A model generated the notes under the pieces. The model did not search any database, was not told the DNA's origin, and saw only the letters and a program-made list of their open reading frames with translations. From contig NZ_VUMH01000003.1 in the NCBI RefSeq assembly GCF_009696265.1, positions 186,001 through 250,000 of the forward strand: 64,000 bases of DNA, given 5' to 3'. Below are positions 52,941 to 62,392 of the stretch, one piece after another. Position numbers and translations under genes: made by a program. The DNA is from Desulfovibrio porci (GTDB taxonomy: Bacteria > Desulfobacterota > Desulfovibrionia > Desulfovibrionales > Desulfovibrionaceae). The first letter of the stretch is position 1. Each line of letters opens with the position of its first letter.

Positions 52941-53162
52941 ATGGACGTGTTTGATCAGGCCACCGAACTGGAACGCTTGGACAGGGAGTCCGCCCTGGTG
53001 CGGGCGCGCGCTTCCATGGATCGCGGCGGACCGGAATGGATCAACGGCGTGGCCTGCTGCCGCGAATGCGGCGACCCCATCCCCCAGAAGCGTCTGGATG
53101 CGCTGCCCGGCGTGGGCTTGTGCCGCGCCTGTCAGGAAGAACGAGAAAACAGCAACCGCTGA
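52941..53162 (+). CDS. DksA/TraR-type C4 zinc-finger protein
   Basis: 73 residues with GGAG six bases upstream. An N-terminal helix is followed by one zinc finger with C40, C43, C61 and C64 (CRECGDPIP...LCRACQE), as in TraR and YbiI. Short DksA relatives can bind the RNA polymerase secondary channel and mimic DksA with ppGpp; whether this one does is unknown. Small proteins of this type are also common on prophages, but no phage genes are near. Confidence 0.85.
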   Translation: MDVFDQATELERLDRESALVRARASMDRGGPEWINGVACCRECGDPIPQKRLDALPGVGLCRACQEERENSNR

Positions 53163-53334
53163 ATCATTTCCCCACATTCGCGCCGCCGGGGCGCGGGTCC
53201 GCACGGGCCGCGCGCGAAACGCCATCGCGTCGTTCTTGCCGCGCGTCCCGGCGCGCATCGTGCCGCCGACGCCGCCTTCATGGAGACTGCCGGTCTTGAA
53301 AAGCCCGGCGGGCGCGGGCGAATGTTGATCCGCT

Positions 53335-54339
53335 TTAGTTCCAGATGAAGTGCAGCAGCTTGTAGGAAATAAAGCCCACGCTTCCGGCAGCGGGCAGGGT
53401 CAGAATCCAGGCCGTGACCAGATTGCCCGCCACATTCCAGCGCACGGCCGAGAGCCGCTTGGTGGAGCCCACCCCGAAAATGCAGGCCGAGATGGTGTGC
53501 GTGGTGCTCACCGGCGCGCCCAGCATGGAGGCCCCGGTGATCACCAGGGCCGCCGAGCTTTCGGCGGCGAAGCCGTGCACCGGCTCCAGCTTGAAGATGC
53601 GGTGTCCCATGGTCTTGACGATCTTCCAGCCGCCCACGGCGGTGCCCAGGGCCATGGCCCCGGCGCAGGCCAGCTTGACCCAGAGGGGCACTTCCACGCT
53701 GTCGATCTCTCCGAAGATCACCAAGGCCAGGGTGACGATGCCCATGGTCTTCTGCGCGTCGTTGAGACCGTGGCTGGTGGCCATGAAACCGGCGGACACC
53801 AGTTGCAGATGCCGGAAGGTCCAGTTGACCCTGCGCCGGTGGACATGCCCGAAAATCCAGTAAATCAGCCACATGATCAGAAAACCGGCGGCATAGCCCG
53901 CCAGGGGGGAGCCCACCAGGGGAATCAGCACCTTGTCCACGATGCCGCTGACGTTGAGCGCGTCGAAGCCCTGGGCAGCCACGGCCGCGCCGATCAGCCC
54001 GCCGATCAGGGCATGCGAGGACGACGAGGGGATGCCGTAATACCAGGTGATGCAATTCCAGGCGATGGCCCCCACCAGGGCGGCCAGCACCAGCACGTGG
54101 CTGCCTTCCACCACCTGCGGCAGCACGATGCCGCTGCCCAGGGTCTTGGCCACCTCCGTGCCCAACAGCGCCCCGCCCAGATTGAGCAGGGCCGCCATGC
54201 CCACGGCGAAGCGCGGCGTGACCACCTTGGTGGACACCACGGTGGCGATGGCGTTGGCGCAGTCATGCGCGCCGTTGGTGAAGTCGAAAACCAGGGCCAC
54301 CAGCACGATGAGCGCCAGAAGAAGGGGCACCTCAAACAT
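53335..54339 (-). CDS. pit: PiT-family inorganic phosphate transporter
   Basis: Low-affinity phosphate (metal-phosphate) symporter of the inner membrane. 334 residues, about 10 membrane segments. Both inverted PD001131-type signatures are present: DFTNGAHDCANAIATVVST near residue 19, and GFMATSHGLNDAQKTMGIV near 187. The GIPSSSSHALIGG and GAPVSTTHTIS motifs are also typical. Its start overlaps the end of the DUF47 gene by eight bases, the usual arrangement for PiT with its partner. Confidence 0.93.
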   Translation of the reverse strand: MFEVPLLLALIVLVALVFDFTNGAHDCANAIATVVSTKVVTPRFAVGMAALLNLGGALLGTEVAKTLGSGIVLPQVVEGSHVLVLAALVGAIAWNCITWYYGIPSSSSHALIGGLIGAAVAAQGFDALNVSGIVDKVLIPLVGSPLAGYAAGFLIMWLIYWIFGHVHRRRVNWTFRHLQLVSAGFMATSHGLNDAQKTMGIVTLALVIFGEIDSVEVPLWVKLACAGAMALGTAVGGWKIVKTMGHRIFKLEPVHGFAAESSAALVITGASMLGAPVSTTHTISACIFGVGSTKRLSAVRWNVAGNLVTAWILTLPAAGSVGFISYKLLHFIWN

Positions 54340-54961
54340 TTTTCAGTACCGCTTCTTCAATAGTTTCCGCCAGGGTGTTGACCTGCTCCAGCAGCATGCT
54401 CATGCGCTCGTAGGCCTGGCTCCATTTCAGAATCTGCATGATCCGGGCTGGCGTGATTTCCTGCTGCTCGTCCATCAACTCGGCCAGACCCACGGCCAGA
54501 AGCATGTCGCTCTCGCCCCGCAGGGTGCGGAATGCACGGGTTTTGTGGCAGTCGCGCCGGTGGGCGAGGCCTTCCAGCATCTGCCGGGTGAGGTCGAGCA
54601 TGGCGCTGATGGTCCGGGCCATCTGAAGAGCCGGGAAGCGCACCCGCGTGAACTCAAAGATGTGCAGACGGGTGCTCAGGCTCTGCAGGCAGTCCATGGC
54701 CTCTTCCTGCTCCTGATTGATGCGCAGGATGTCCTCGCGATCAATGGGGGTGATGAAGGTCTGGGAAAGGGCCCGGACGATCCGGGTGTGCAGAAGGTCG
54801 GCCTCTTCTTCCAGAAAGGCGATTTCCTTGTGGACGTCGTCCATCTTGGACGTGTCCTCGAGCATTTCGACCAGCAGTCCGGCCATGCGTCGCAACAGGC
54901 CGTTCTGCTCATCCAGCATGGCGAAAAAAGGCGCGGACTTGGGTAGCAAGGCGGCAAACAT
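54332..54961 (-). CDS. DUF47 (PhoU-like) partner of the PiT transporter
   Basis: 209-residue all-helical protein of the DUF47/Pit accessory family. The FFAMLDEQNGLLRRMAGLLVEML opening and the FITPIDREDILRINQE segment near residue 72 are characteristic. Family members associate with PiT and, by analogy with PhoU, are thought to modulate transport, possibly through metal clusters. AGGAG precedes the ATG. Overlaps pit, so the two are translationally coupled. Confidence 0.9.
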   Translation of the reverse strand: MFAALLPKSAPFFAMLDEQNGLLRRMAGLLVEMLEDTSKMDDVHKEIAFLEEEADLLHTRIVRALSQTFITPIDREDILRINQEQEEAMDCLQSLSTRLHIFEFTRVRFPALQMARTISAMLDLTRQMLEGLAHRRDCHKTRAFRTLRGESDMLLAVGLAELMDEQQEITPARIMQILKWSQAYERMSMLLEQVNTLAETIEEAVLKNV

Positions 54962-55017
54962 GCGCTCTCCTGGATAAAAGTGGCCGGCAAAGCCGGGTGA
55001 GGATGTTCTTTATCCTG

Positions 55018-56067
55018 TTACGGCCGAGGGTCCGGACCGGCACGATGCCCACGCCTCAATATATCGTATTGAGGCGGGCTTTCAAGCCATTTCCTGACCG
55101 CTCCGGCCTGGGCCTCCGGCAACGGCCAGGACGGCGGCAGCACGCAGGCCGCGCCGGGCAGCAGCAAGGCCCCGTGGTGCAGAAAAAACACTGTTGCGGG
55201 CGCGGCCGCCCCCGCCGGGGGTTCAGCCGAGGCGGAACCATACAACCCGTCCCCCCAAAGGGGATGCCCCAGCGCGGCCGCATGCGCCCGGATCTGATGG
55301 CGCGCGCCGCAACGGATGCGGCAGGCGGCCAGGGTCAGCCCGACCTGACCGGACGGCCCGGTCGGGCCGTTGATTGGCCCTGAACCTTCCGCCGGCCCCG
55401 GCGGCAGGTTTGCCGCGCCTTCCCAGACATGCAGGGGCAAAAATTCCGTCCAGCGCCTGCTGTCGTCTGTGGACGCCAGCAGGCGGCTCTGACGGCGGTC
55501 CGCCGTATCCAGTGCCGCCCGCACGGTGGTCGGTGCGGCCAGAACCCCGCGCAGAAGGGCCAGATAGCGCTTTTCGCACCGGCCCGCCCGCTCCGCGCGG
55601 CGAAAGGCCAGAGCCGCCTCTGGGGTCAGAGCCGCGCAGACAATGCCGGACGTGCCGTAATCCAGACGTTGCAGCAGCCGCGCCGCGCCGCCGTCCGGCA
55701 AGGACGCCAGCAACGCGGGCAAAGCGGCCTCCAGGCTGGAACCGCCGCCCCCGGCCAGAGCCGCGCTGTGCAGTCCCGCGGGCTTATACAGAAAACAGTA
55801 CTCCCCCTGGCGGGAGAGCAGACGCGGCCTGTCCGCGGGGCGGGAGGCGGTGTGCTCCCCCTCCGCCGCCGTGTCGCGCAGGGTGATGAGCTCGCCGGGT
55901 CGCAGGCGGCGGGCGGCGGACGCGGCCCGTCCGCCGACCAGAACAGCGTTGCGCGCGATCAGACGGCGACGGCCGCGCAGTCCCAGTTCCGGCGTCAACG
56001 CGGCCAGGGCCTGATCCAGCCGCTGGCCGGCCAGAGCGGCGTCAACACGCAGTTCACGCGCGGGCAT
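55018..56067 (-). CDS. RluA-family pseudouridine synthase
   Basis: 349 residues. An N-terminal S4 RNA-binding segment (RLDQALAAL, RRRLIARNAVLVGG, about 15-50) is followed by the RluA catalytic domain with RLDYGTSGIV near 138, where the aspartate is the nucleophile; family members usually have RLDxxTSG. LRIRCGARHQIRAHAAALGHPLWGD is the second signature. Low-complexity inserts (GPINGPTGPSG) are present. Which uridine is modified (RluC/RluD-like or tRNA) cannot be said. It begins directly after the CofD-like gene in an RNA-modification operon. Confidence 0.85.
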   Translation of the reverse strand: MPARELRVDAALAGQRLDQALAALTPELGLRGRRRLIARNAVLVGGRAASAARRLRPGELITLRDTAAEGEHTASRPADRPRLLSRQGEYCFLYKPAGLHSAALAGGGGSSLEAALPALLASLPDGGAARLLQRLDYGTSGIVCAALTPEAALAFRRAERAGRCEKRYLALLRGVLAAPTTVRAALDTADRRQSRLLASTDDSRRWTEFLPLHVWEGAANLPPGPAEGSGPINGPTGPSGQVGLTLAACRIRCGARHQIRAHAAALGHPLWGDGLYGSASAEPPAGAAAPATVFFLHHGALLLPGAACVLPPSWPLPEAQAGAVRKWLESPPQYDILRRGHRAGPDPRP

Positions 56068-57321
56068 CTAGCGTTCCGGCTCCCCGCCGGGTCCTGTGAA
56101 TCCGCCGGGCAGCAGGTCCAGCAAGGCCCTGGCCGTCAGTTCCGGCTCATGGCGTTGCGGGTCGTCCTCGCGCACCATGTCCCGCTCCACCAGGGTCACG
56201 CCCATATCCGCCAGGGCCGTGCGAACCTCGGGCCCCAGGCCGCCCTCATAGCGGCCGTGCCGGCTGTCCACCAGCACCCAGTGCAGGAGTTCGCCGGTGC
56301 GCGCCTCAGGCGCGTCGTCGCGCAAATGGCGCAGCAGCATGGCCACCTGCCCGGCCAGGGAAAGACCGTGCAACTCCGCGTCGCGGCCCGAATTGGGGAT
56401 GAAAATCTTGGGGCAGGACGCGGCGGCCACGGTCCGGCCCACGCCCTGAGGCAGCAGATTGGCCAGGACGCTGGTGTAAAAGCTGCCCATGGGATAGCAG
56501 ACGGCCCCGGCCGAGCGCAGATAGTCCGCCGCCGCCGGAGCCAGGGGCGGACGGCAGGGCGTCTGGGGGTTGACGGCACGCTCCGCGCTGCCCGCCTGAC
56601 CCGGGCGCTCCGGCTCGTGCACGGTGAGGAAAAGGCGACGCACGGGCCGCGTCAGTTCCTTGAAACGGTGCTGGCCCACCAGACGCGAACCGTCGTCCAG
56701 CTCCGCCGCCAGATGCAGGCTTTCGCCCACAATGGGCAGCACCACGCCGCGCACTTGCAGCAGGCGGCTGAAAAAGGCCAGCACGGGCCCGAAATTACGT
56801 TTGTGGTGCAGATAGCCCCCGGCCAGAATCAGATTGCCCAAGCTGGCCAGATGCGGATCGAAATCCTGGGGCATGCGCTCCAGAAAGAAGCGTAAGTGCA
56901 GGCGCAAGGCCCCGCCGAAGATTTCCGGCATGCCCGCCCAGAGCGGATGATCCTGCGCGCCCAAGGCCCGCAGTTCGGCGCGCAGGTCGTCCGCATCGCC
57001 TGCGGCGGGAAGACGGCGGGCGCAGAACTCCAGCACGCTTTGCGGCACCAGCGCGCTGTCGGCCAGAGCCAGCAGGCGGTTGCGGATGTCGCCCACGGCG
57101 GGCATGGCAAAGGCACGGCGCAGGACGGCGGAGCTGCCGCCGGAATCAAAGGGCGTGATCAGATGAACGGAATTGTAAGTATAGCGGGTCAGTTGGCGGC
57201 TGAGATCGCGCAGAGCCGTGCCGCCGGTGAAAAAAACAAGACGCGGCCCCAAGGCCGGAACCAGACCGGAAGCGGGGGGAGGCGCACAGGCCGCCCCGGG
57301 TTTCTGGCCGTCGATGTTCAT
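56068..57321 (-). CDS. CofD/YvcK-like protein
   Basis: 417 residues. N-terminal GPRLVFFTGGTALRDLSRQL and HLITPFDSGGSSAVLRRAF match the nucleotide-sugar or phosphoryl-binding opening of the CofD/YvcK superfamily. GNLILAGGYLHH, PMGSFYTSVLANLLPQGV and PKIFIPNSGRD follow the same fold. It most resembles the CofD-related protein of the so-called GAK system of Desulfovibrio-type bacteria, but the ATP-grasp and kinase partners of that system are not next to it. CofD makes coenzyme F420 precursor and YvcK regulates cell-wall metabolism; neither role can be assigned. The ATG overlaps the exonuclease stop (ATGA). Confidence 0.7.
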   Translation of the reverse strand: MNIDGQKPGAACAPPPASGLVPALGPRLVFFTGGTALRDLSRQLTRYTYNSVHLITPFDSGGSSAVLRRAFAMPAVGDIRNRLLALADSALVPQSVLEFCARRLPAAGDADDLRAELRALGAQDHPLWAGMPEIFGGALRLHLRFFLERMPQDFDPHLASLGNLILAGGYLHHKRNFGPVLAFFSRLLQVRGVVLPIVGESLHLAAELDDGSRLVGQHRFKELTRPVRRLFLTVHEPERPGQAGSAERAVNPQTPCRPPLAPAAADYLRSAGAVCYPMGSFYTSVLANLLPQGVGRTVAAASCPKIFIPNSGRDAELHGLSLAGQVAMLLRHLRDDAPEARTGELLHWVLVDSRHGRYEGGLGPEVRTALADMGVTLVERDMVREDDPQRHEPELTARALLDLLPGGFTGPGGEPER

Positions 57322-57974
57322 GCGCCGCCCGGCTCCGACATGGCGGGAGAGGCGGCCGGGTTCCTCGTACTCTGGGGGACGAGGCCCAGTTCGCGCATAC
57401 GCAGAAAAATCAGGCGGCCGATCCAGGCGTCGGTGGCGGCGTAGGCGATCTGGCGCTGGCTCAGTTGCATCAGGCTCCAGTTGGAGCACTGCGACCCCTT
57501 GGAAATGCGCCAACCGAAAAGGTTGGCCGCCAGCGTGCGCAATCCCTGGCTGGAGAGCTTGTGGGCGCGGGCCACATTGCCCAGATCCACCAGTCCGGCG
57601 GGTTCGAACTCGTGCAGTTTGGCCAACTCGCGCATGTCGTCGCGGATGCCCACCCCGGCCTTGATAATGTCCGGATCGGCAAGCAGTTCGGCCAGATGCG
57701 GGCCGAAGGGCAGCCAGGCCAGCTGAATCAGGTAGACCGCCCGCTCCGTGGCCAGTTGGATCAGCGCCGGGGCGTTGACCTTGCCTTTGCGGAAGGTGGG
57801 CCGGGTTTCGGTGTCGAATCCCAGCACGCCGTCCGCGCGCAGGTCGGGCAAGGCCTGCTTCCAGTCCTCCAGCACGCGGATCACATGCACCGGCCCCTCA
57901 TAGTGGCAGAGAGGCATGGCGTTGATTTCATCGCCGCTCAGACGGCGGCGCAGCATGTCCAGATCCATATGCAT
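57318..57974 (-). CDS. RNase D-like 3'-5' exonuclease
   Basis: 218 residues: a single DEDDy exonuclease domain. Exo I GFDTETRPTF near residue 52 (DxE), Exo II around AGVGIRDDMREL near 106, and Exo III YAATDAWIG near 178 (YxxxD). It lacks the HRDC domains of full RNase D, so it is the short stand-alone form. Likely substrates are tRNA or other small RNA ends. Sits between mnmE and the CofD-like gene with overlapping or adjacent ends. Confidence 0.85.
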   Translation of the reverse strand: MHMDLDMLRRRLSGDEINAMPLCHYEGPVHVIRVLEDWKQALPDLRADGVLGFDTETRPTFRKGKVNAPALIQLATERAVYLIQLAWLPFGPHLAELLADPDIIKAGVGIRDDMRELAKLHEFEPAGLVDLGNVARAHKLSSQGLRTLAANLFGWRISKGSQCSNWSLMQLSQRQIAYAATDAWIGRLIFLRMRELGLVPQSTRNPAASPAMSEPGGA

Positions 57975-59399
57975 TTATTTGCCGATGCAGAATTGGGCAA
58001 AAACCCGGTCCAGCACTTCCGCCGGACTGGACAGGCCCGTCACTTCACCAAGCCGCGCCGCCGCCGTATCCAGGCGCACGGCGCAACAGTCATAGGAGCG
58101 GCCAGCACGGACGTCCGCTTCCAGCTCTTCCAGTTCGGCCAGGGCCTCTTCCAGAGCCAGAGCCTGCCGCGCGTTGGGCGCGAGACCGTCGGACGGCGGA
58201 TTGTCGAGCCCGTCGGCCAGCAGAATTTGCCGCAGGCTTTGGGCCAGAGCGTCCACATTGTCGCCCGAGCGCGCGCTGACCATACAACAAAAACGTCCGT
58301 CAGACCAGCGCGGCGGAAACACGGCCGGGGCGCAGAGGTCGCTCTTGTTCCAGACCAGCAGCACGGGCGTGTCACCGGCCAGTTCCAGCACCTGACGGGC
58401 CGCCGCATCCGGGCAGGTTTCGGCAGCGGCTCCGGCCTCGCCCAGGCGCGCGCCGTCCAGCACCAGCAGAATGCAGTCCGCCTGGCCCAGTTTTTCCCGG
58501 CTCAGGGCCATGCCCAGAGCCTCCACGGCGTCCGCGCCGCCGCTTGCGGCAGCGTCCGCGTCGGGCCGGCGCAAACCGGCGGTGTCCGTAAGGCGCACGG
58601 GCAGGCCGTCCAGATCGCAGGCCTCTTCCAGAAAATCGCGGGTGGTGCCGGGAATATCCGTGACAAGCGCCCGGTTGCGCCCCAGCAGGGCGTTGAGCAG
58701 GCTCGATTTGCCCGCGTTTACCGCCCCGGCCAACACGACCACGGCCCCCTGCTGCATGACTTTCGCCCGCTTCTGTCCGGCCAGAAGAAGCCGCACGGAA
58801 TGCGCCACTTCGCCCACGGCCCGGCCGAAATCCGCAGGCGCGAGGCACTCCACCTCTTCCTCGGGAAAGTCCACGGCCAGACAGACCTGGACGCGCAGGG
58901 CCTCCAGTTCTTCCCGCAGGGCCAGAACCCTGCGACCCAGCAGGCCGTCCAGGCGGTTCAGACTGTAGCGCAGAGCCTCGCGCGAAGGCGCGGCGATGAG
59001 TTCGGCCACAGCCTCGGCCTGACTCAGATCCATCCGTCCGTTGACAAAGGCCCGGCGTGAAAATTCGCCCCGTTCCGCCTGACGCGCGCCCAGACGCAGG
59101 ACGCTTTCCAGCACGGCCTGCACGATGAGCGGCCCGCCGTGGCAATGGATTTCAACCATATCCTCGCCGGTGAATGTGCGCGGGCCGGGCATGAACACGG
59201 CCAGAACGTCGTCCAGGGCTTCGCCATGCTGATCCAGAACCCGGCCTCGGTGCATGAACCAGGGCCGAAAATTTTCAAAACGCGGCGAAAGCGGCAGGAA
59301 TATACGCGCCAGCAAGGCTTTGCTCCGTGGACCGGAAAGGCGCACAATGCCGATGCCCCCGGCTCCCGGCGGCGTGGCTATGGCGGCGATGGTGGGCAT
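57975..59399 (-). CDS. mnmE: tRNA modification GTPase MnmE
   Basis: With MnmG it installs aminomethyl or carboxymethylaminomethyl groups at U34 of tRNA. 474 residues from MPTIAAIATPPGAGGIGIVRLSG, the usual N terminus. N-terminal folate domain; central helices; a G domain with GAVNAGKSS (P-loop, near 228), DIPGTTRDF (G2), DTAGLR (G3) and NKSD (G4); and the C-terminal FCIGK, whose cysteine is catalytically important. No mnmG is in the window. Followed without a gap by the exonuclease gene. Confidence 0.96.
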   Translation of the reverse strand: MPTIAAIATPPGAGGIGIVRLSGPRSKALLARIFLPLSPRFENFRPWFMHRGRVLDQHGEALDDVLAVFMPGPRTFTGEDMVEIHCHGGPLIVQAVLESVLRLGARQAERGEFSRRAFVNGRMDLSQAEAVAELIAAPSREALRYSLNRLDGLLGRRVLALREELEALRVQVCLAVDFPEEEVECLAPADFGRAVGEVAHSVRLLLAGQKRAKVMQQGAVVVLAGAVNAGKSSLLNALLGRNRALVTDIPGTTRDFLEEACDLDGLPVRLTDTAGLRRPDADAAASGGADAVEALGMALSREKLGQADCILLVLDGARLGEAGAAAETCPDAAARQVLELAGDTPVLLVWNKSDLCAPAVFPPRWSDGRFCCMVSARSGDNVDALAQSLRQILLADGLDNPPSDGLAPNARQALALEEALAELEELEADVRAGRSYDCCAVRLDTAAARLGEVTGLSSPAEVLDRVFAQFCIGK

Positions 59400-59479
59400 G
59401 GACGGCACGAACTCCCTGCGCTGTGGACAGCCGGCCGCGGAATGCACGCGCCGCCGGCAAGGAAATACGTAACAGGCGG

Positions 59480-60664
59480 TTAGTTTTTTTCCGCCTTCCG
59501 GCGCATAATGACCACCCGTTTCATGGGTCCGTCGCCGGTGCTGCGGGTCTGCACGTCGGCGGCGTCCTGAAGACAGACATGGACAATACGCCGGTGATAG
59601 GAGGAAAGGGGCCGCGTGGAATAGGAACGCCCGCTCTGGCGCACCTTGTCGGCCAGGGCCAGGGCCATTTCACGCAATTTCTCGTCCTGGCGCTGGCGAT
59701 ATTCCCCAGCGTCCAGCTGCACGCGCACGGCGGAATTCATGCCCCGCGAAACCACGCGCGACACCAGATACTGCAACGCGGCCAGGGTCTGGCCCTCACG
59801 TCCGATGAGCAGGCCGGAATCCTCGTCGCAATCCACGCAGACCTGCACCCGGCCGCCGCCCAACGCAACCTCAAGGCGCACTTCCGTGCCCACAATGGGC
59901 CGGACCAGTTCGCGCACGGCCTCCTGGGTCAGGGTCTCCAGACGAGCGGCGTCCAGTTGTTCCACAGGCGTTACGGGCAAGCCCTCCCCGGCTTCGTCCA
60001 GATCCTCTCCGGAATCCAGGCCGGCGACGGGCGCGCCGTCCTGAGCGGGCGCACGGCTCTCCTCGCGCCGGGGTCGGCCCCGGCCGGAGGCACGGCACGG
60101 CTCACGCCGTCCTTCAGAGCGGCTTTTCTCCCGTACAGGGGACTCGACGGCGTCGGAAGCTTCCGGCTGCGGCGCGGCAGCGGCCATACCCGTCGCGCAG
60201 GAATTGTCGGCGGCGGCCGCCTCGGGCGCGGCCTCGCCATTGCCGGCGGCCTGCGCCGCGCAGACGCAGGCCGCCGCCTCCATGGAAGCGGGGACAGGGG
60301 TGGCAGCACCGCTTTTGCGCCCGCGTTCCTGATTGCGTTCGCGTCCGTTTTTGGGCTGCTCCTGCCGGGCATTTTTATCCGTGGCGGCCAAGGCGGACGA
60401 AGCAGCCGCGCGGGCGGCGTTCTCTTCTCCGTCGCGGGCGGCTGCGCCGCCCTTTTTGCCCAGAATGCTTTCCACAGCCTCGCGCAGATGAGCCCGGCGG
60501 GCACGCACTTTGGCTTTGCGCGCCCCCACGATGCCGAAGATGCCGGACTTGGCGTCCTGCAGAATTTCAATCTCCAATTTTTCACGCGCCGTATTGAAGT
60601 AGCCGCAGGCCTCCTCAATGGCGCCATCCAGGTCTTTGCCCTGGAATTCTTTAAACCCTTCCAT
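59480..60664 (-). CDS. jag: Jag/KhpB RNA-binding protein
   Basis: 394 residues with GTGAGG upstream. An N-terminal Jag-N domain (EFQGKDLDGAIEEACGYF, 4-50), a long alanine/arginine/glutamate-rich linker (about 60-230), then a KH domain (LLIGREGQTLAALQYLVSR near 295) and an R3H domain (MKRVVIM end, ending SSYHRRIVHV...). Jag proteins bind RNA and act with YidC and cell-division control; the linker is longer than usual. Follows yidC after 64 nt. Confidence 0.9.
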   Translation of the reverse strand: MEGFKEFQGKDLDGAIEEACGYFNTAREKLEIEILQDAKSGIFGIVGARKAKVRARRAHLREAVESILGKKGGAAARDGEENAARAAASSALAATDKNARQEQPKNGRERNQERGRKSGAATPVPASMEAAACVCAAQAAGNGEAAPEAAAADNSCATGMAAAAPQPEASDAVESPVREKSRSEGRREPCRASGRGRPRREESRAPAQDGAPVAGLDSGEDLDEAGEGLPVTPVEQLDAARLETLTQEAVRELVRPIVGTEVRLEVALGGGRVQVCVDCDEDSGLLIGREGQTLAALQYLVSRVVSRGMNSAVRVQLDAGEYRQRQDEKLREMALALADKVRQSGRSYSTRPLSSYHRRIVHVCLQDAADVQTRSTGDGPMKRVVIMRRKAEKN

Positions 60665-60728
60665 ACAAACCTCACTCACGCAACGACAAACGGGACCGGC
60701 TCAATGCCGGCACGGCAAACGGGCCTGT

Positions 60729-62384
60729 CTAGCCCGCGGCCCGCGCGGCGGCCTTGTTTTTACGCATCATCAGCCACTGCTGGAAAATGGAAAGGATGTT
60801 GTTGACCAGCCAGTAGATGACGAGGCCCGCGGGGAAGCCCAGGAACAGCACCGTAAAGATCAGCGGCAGAAACATCATGATCTTCTGCTGGGTAGGATCC
60901 GTGGCGGGCGGGCTCATCCGCTGCTGCAGAAACATGGTCAGGCCCATGATGATCGGCGTGATGTAAAAGGGGTCTTTGGCCGAAAGGTCGGCCAGCCAGA
61001 GTTTGTCCGTAAAAGGCAGATAGGTGATGAACGGCGCGTGCCTGAGCTCAATGGACGTGAGCAGTGCCTGGTACAGGCCGAAGAAGACCGGCAGCTGGAT
61101 CAGGATGGGCACGCAGCCGCTGGCCGGATTGACGCCGTAGGTCTTGTACAGAGCCATGACTTCCTTGTTCATGAGCTCCTTGTTGTCCTTATGCTTTTCC
61201 CTGATGGCGGTCATCATGGGCTGCAGTTTCTTCATCTTTTCCATGGAAGCGTAGCTCTTGGCCGTCAGGGGCCAGAACACGGCCTTGATGACCACGGTCA
61301 GCAGAATGATGGCCAAGCCCCAGTTGTTGACGTACTTGTGGAAGAATTCCAGCAGCCAGAGCAGGCCCTTGGCGATGATGCTGAACATGCCCAGATCAAT
61401 GCTTTTGGCCAGTTGCTCGGACACGGCCGTCAGTTGGGCGCGCTCCTTGGGTCCCAGCCAGTAGGAAACCGTCAGCGTCTTTTCCTGCCCCGGCGCGAGC
61501 ATGCTTTCAGGCTCTTCCACCGCGGTGCGGTAGACGGTTTTCTGCAACAGGCCCTTGACCGTGACGTCATTGATTTCGCCGGGCAGCACGGCGGCCAGGA
61601 AATACGTGCTCATGGCGCCCGCCCAGTAGATCTTGCCCGTGGCCTGCACGCCCGTGCTTTCCAGAGTCTTGCCCGAAGATTCCTCGGAAAGGCTGCCGTC
61701 GTTGTCCCAGGCCACGCGCATGGAGTCGTAACGGCCTCCGGCCGCGTTGCTGGCGTCGGAAGCCACAGTGTAGCCCACGCGCACGCTGCGGGGCTGCTCG
61801 CCGGCATTGATGAGCCGGATTTTTTCCTTGATCAGGTAGGAGTCCGCATTGAAGGTCAGCTCGCGGACCACGCGCAGGTTGTCCACCATGCCCACGAGGC
61901 GCAGCGAACCTTCCTGCCCGGCGTTCAGCTTCAACCCCTGCTCGCCGCCGTCCAGCGACCACTGGCCGGTGCTCCAGGAAGGCTGGCTGTTGATCACCAG
62001 CCCCAGCGGCGCCACGGCGGCGGTGCGTTCGTCCACCATGTTCACCAAGGGGGAATCCGGCGCAAGACCGGTCTGAAATTTCTTGAGCTTGAAGGACCGC
62101 AACGGGCCGCCGCCGGTATAGAAAACGGCTTCGTACAGCGGAGAATCCACGGTTAGATCGCGCCCCGGAGCCGGAGTGAACACGGGCAGCGTCGCGGCCT
62201 GGGCGGCCTCTTCCTTGCGCTGTTCCGCCTTGACCGCCTCCTGGCGGACGGCCTCCTGCTGCTGGGCCACCACCGCCGGGTCGGGCTTTTGCACCCAGCC
62301 CATGTATTCGGCGAGACGTCCCCAGCCGAAAAGAATCGCTAGACACAACACAATAGCCAGAACCAGATTTTTACTATCTTGCAT
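60729..62384 (-). CDS. yidC: membrane protein insertase YidC
   Basis: Inserts and folds inner-membrane proteins with or without SecYEG. 551 residues, the Gram-negative form: TM1 (KNLVLAIVLCLAILFGWG), a large periplasmic domain (about 60-340), then the conserved five-helix core. The core includes NWGLAIILLTVVIKAVFWPLT with the hydrophilic-groove arginine/lysine region, and a cytosolic helical hairpin. The C terminus is basic (KNKAAARAA). The start chosen is the ATG 11 nt after AGGAG. Eight nt after yidD. Confidence 0.96.
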   Translation of the reverse strand: MQDSKNLVLAIVLCLAILFGWGRLAEYMGWVQKPDPAVVAQQQEAVRQEAVKAEQRKEEAAQAATLPVFTPAPGRDLTVDSPLYEAVFYTGGGPLRSFKLKKFQTGLAPDSPLVNMVDERTAAVAPLGLVINSQPSWSTGQWSLDGGEQGLKLNAGQEGSLRLVGMVDNLRVVRELTFNADSYLIKEKIRLINAGEQPRSVRVGYTVASDASNAAGGRYDSMRVAWDNDGSLSEESSGKTLESTGVQATGKIYWAGAMSTYFLAAVLPGEINDVTVKGLLQKTVYRTAVEEPESMLAPGQEKTLTVSYWLGPKERAQLTAVSEQLAKSIDLGMFSIIAKGLLWLLEFFHKYVNNWGLAIILLTVVIKAVFWPLTAKSYASMEKMKKLQPMMTAIREKHKDNKELMNKEVMALYKTYGVNPASGCVPILIQLPVFFGLYQALLTSIELRHAPFITYLPFTDKLWLADLSAKDPFYITPIIMGLTMFLQQRMSPPATDPTQQKIMMFLPLIFTVLFLGFPAGLVIYWLVNNILSIFQQWLMMRKNKAAARAAG

Positions 62385-62392
62385 GTGGACGC

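Noticed and set aside
59400..59479. A fifth R1 copy between jag and mnmE
   Set aside because: A GGCAAGGAAA string and a small CCGCC/GGCGG hairpin recall R1, but the middle and apical stems are missing; too little to claim.
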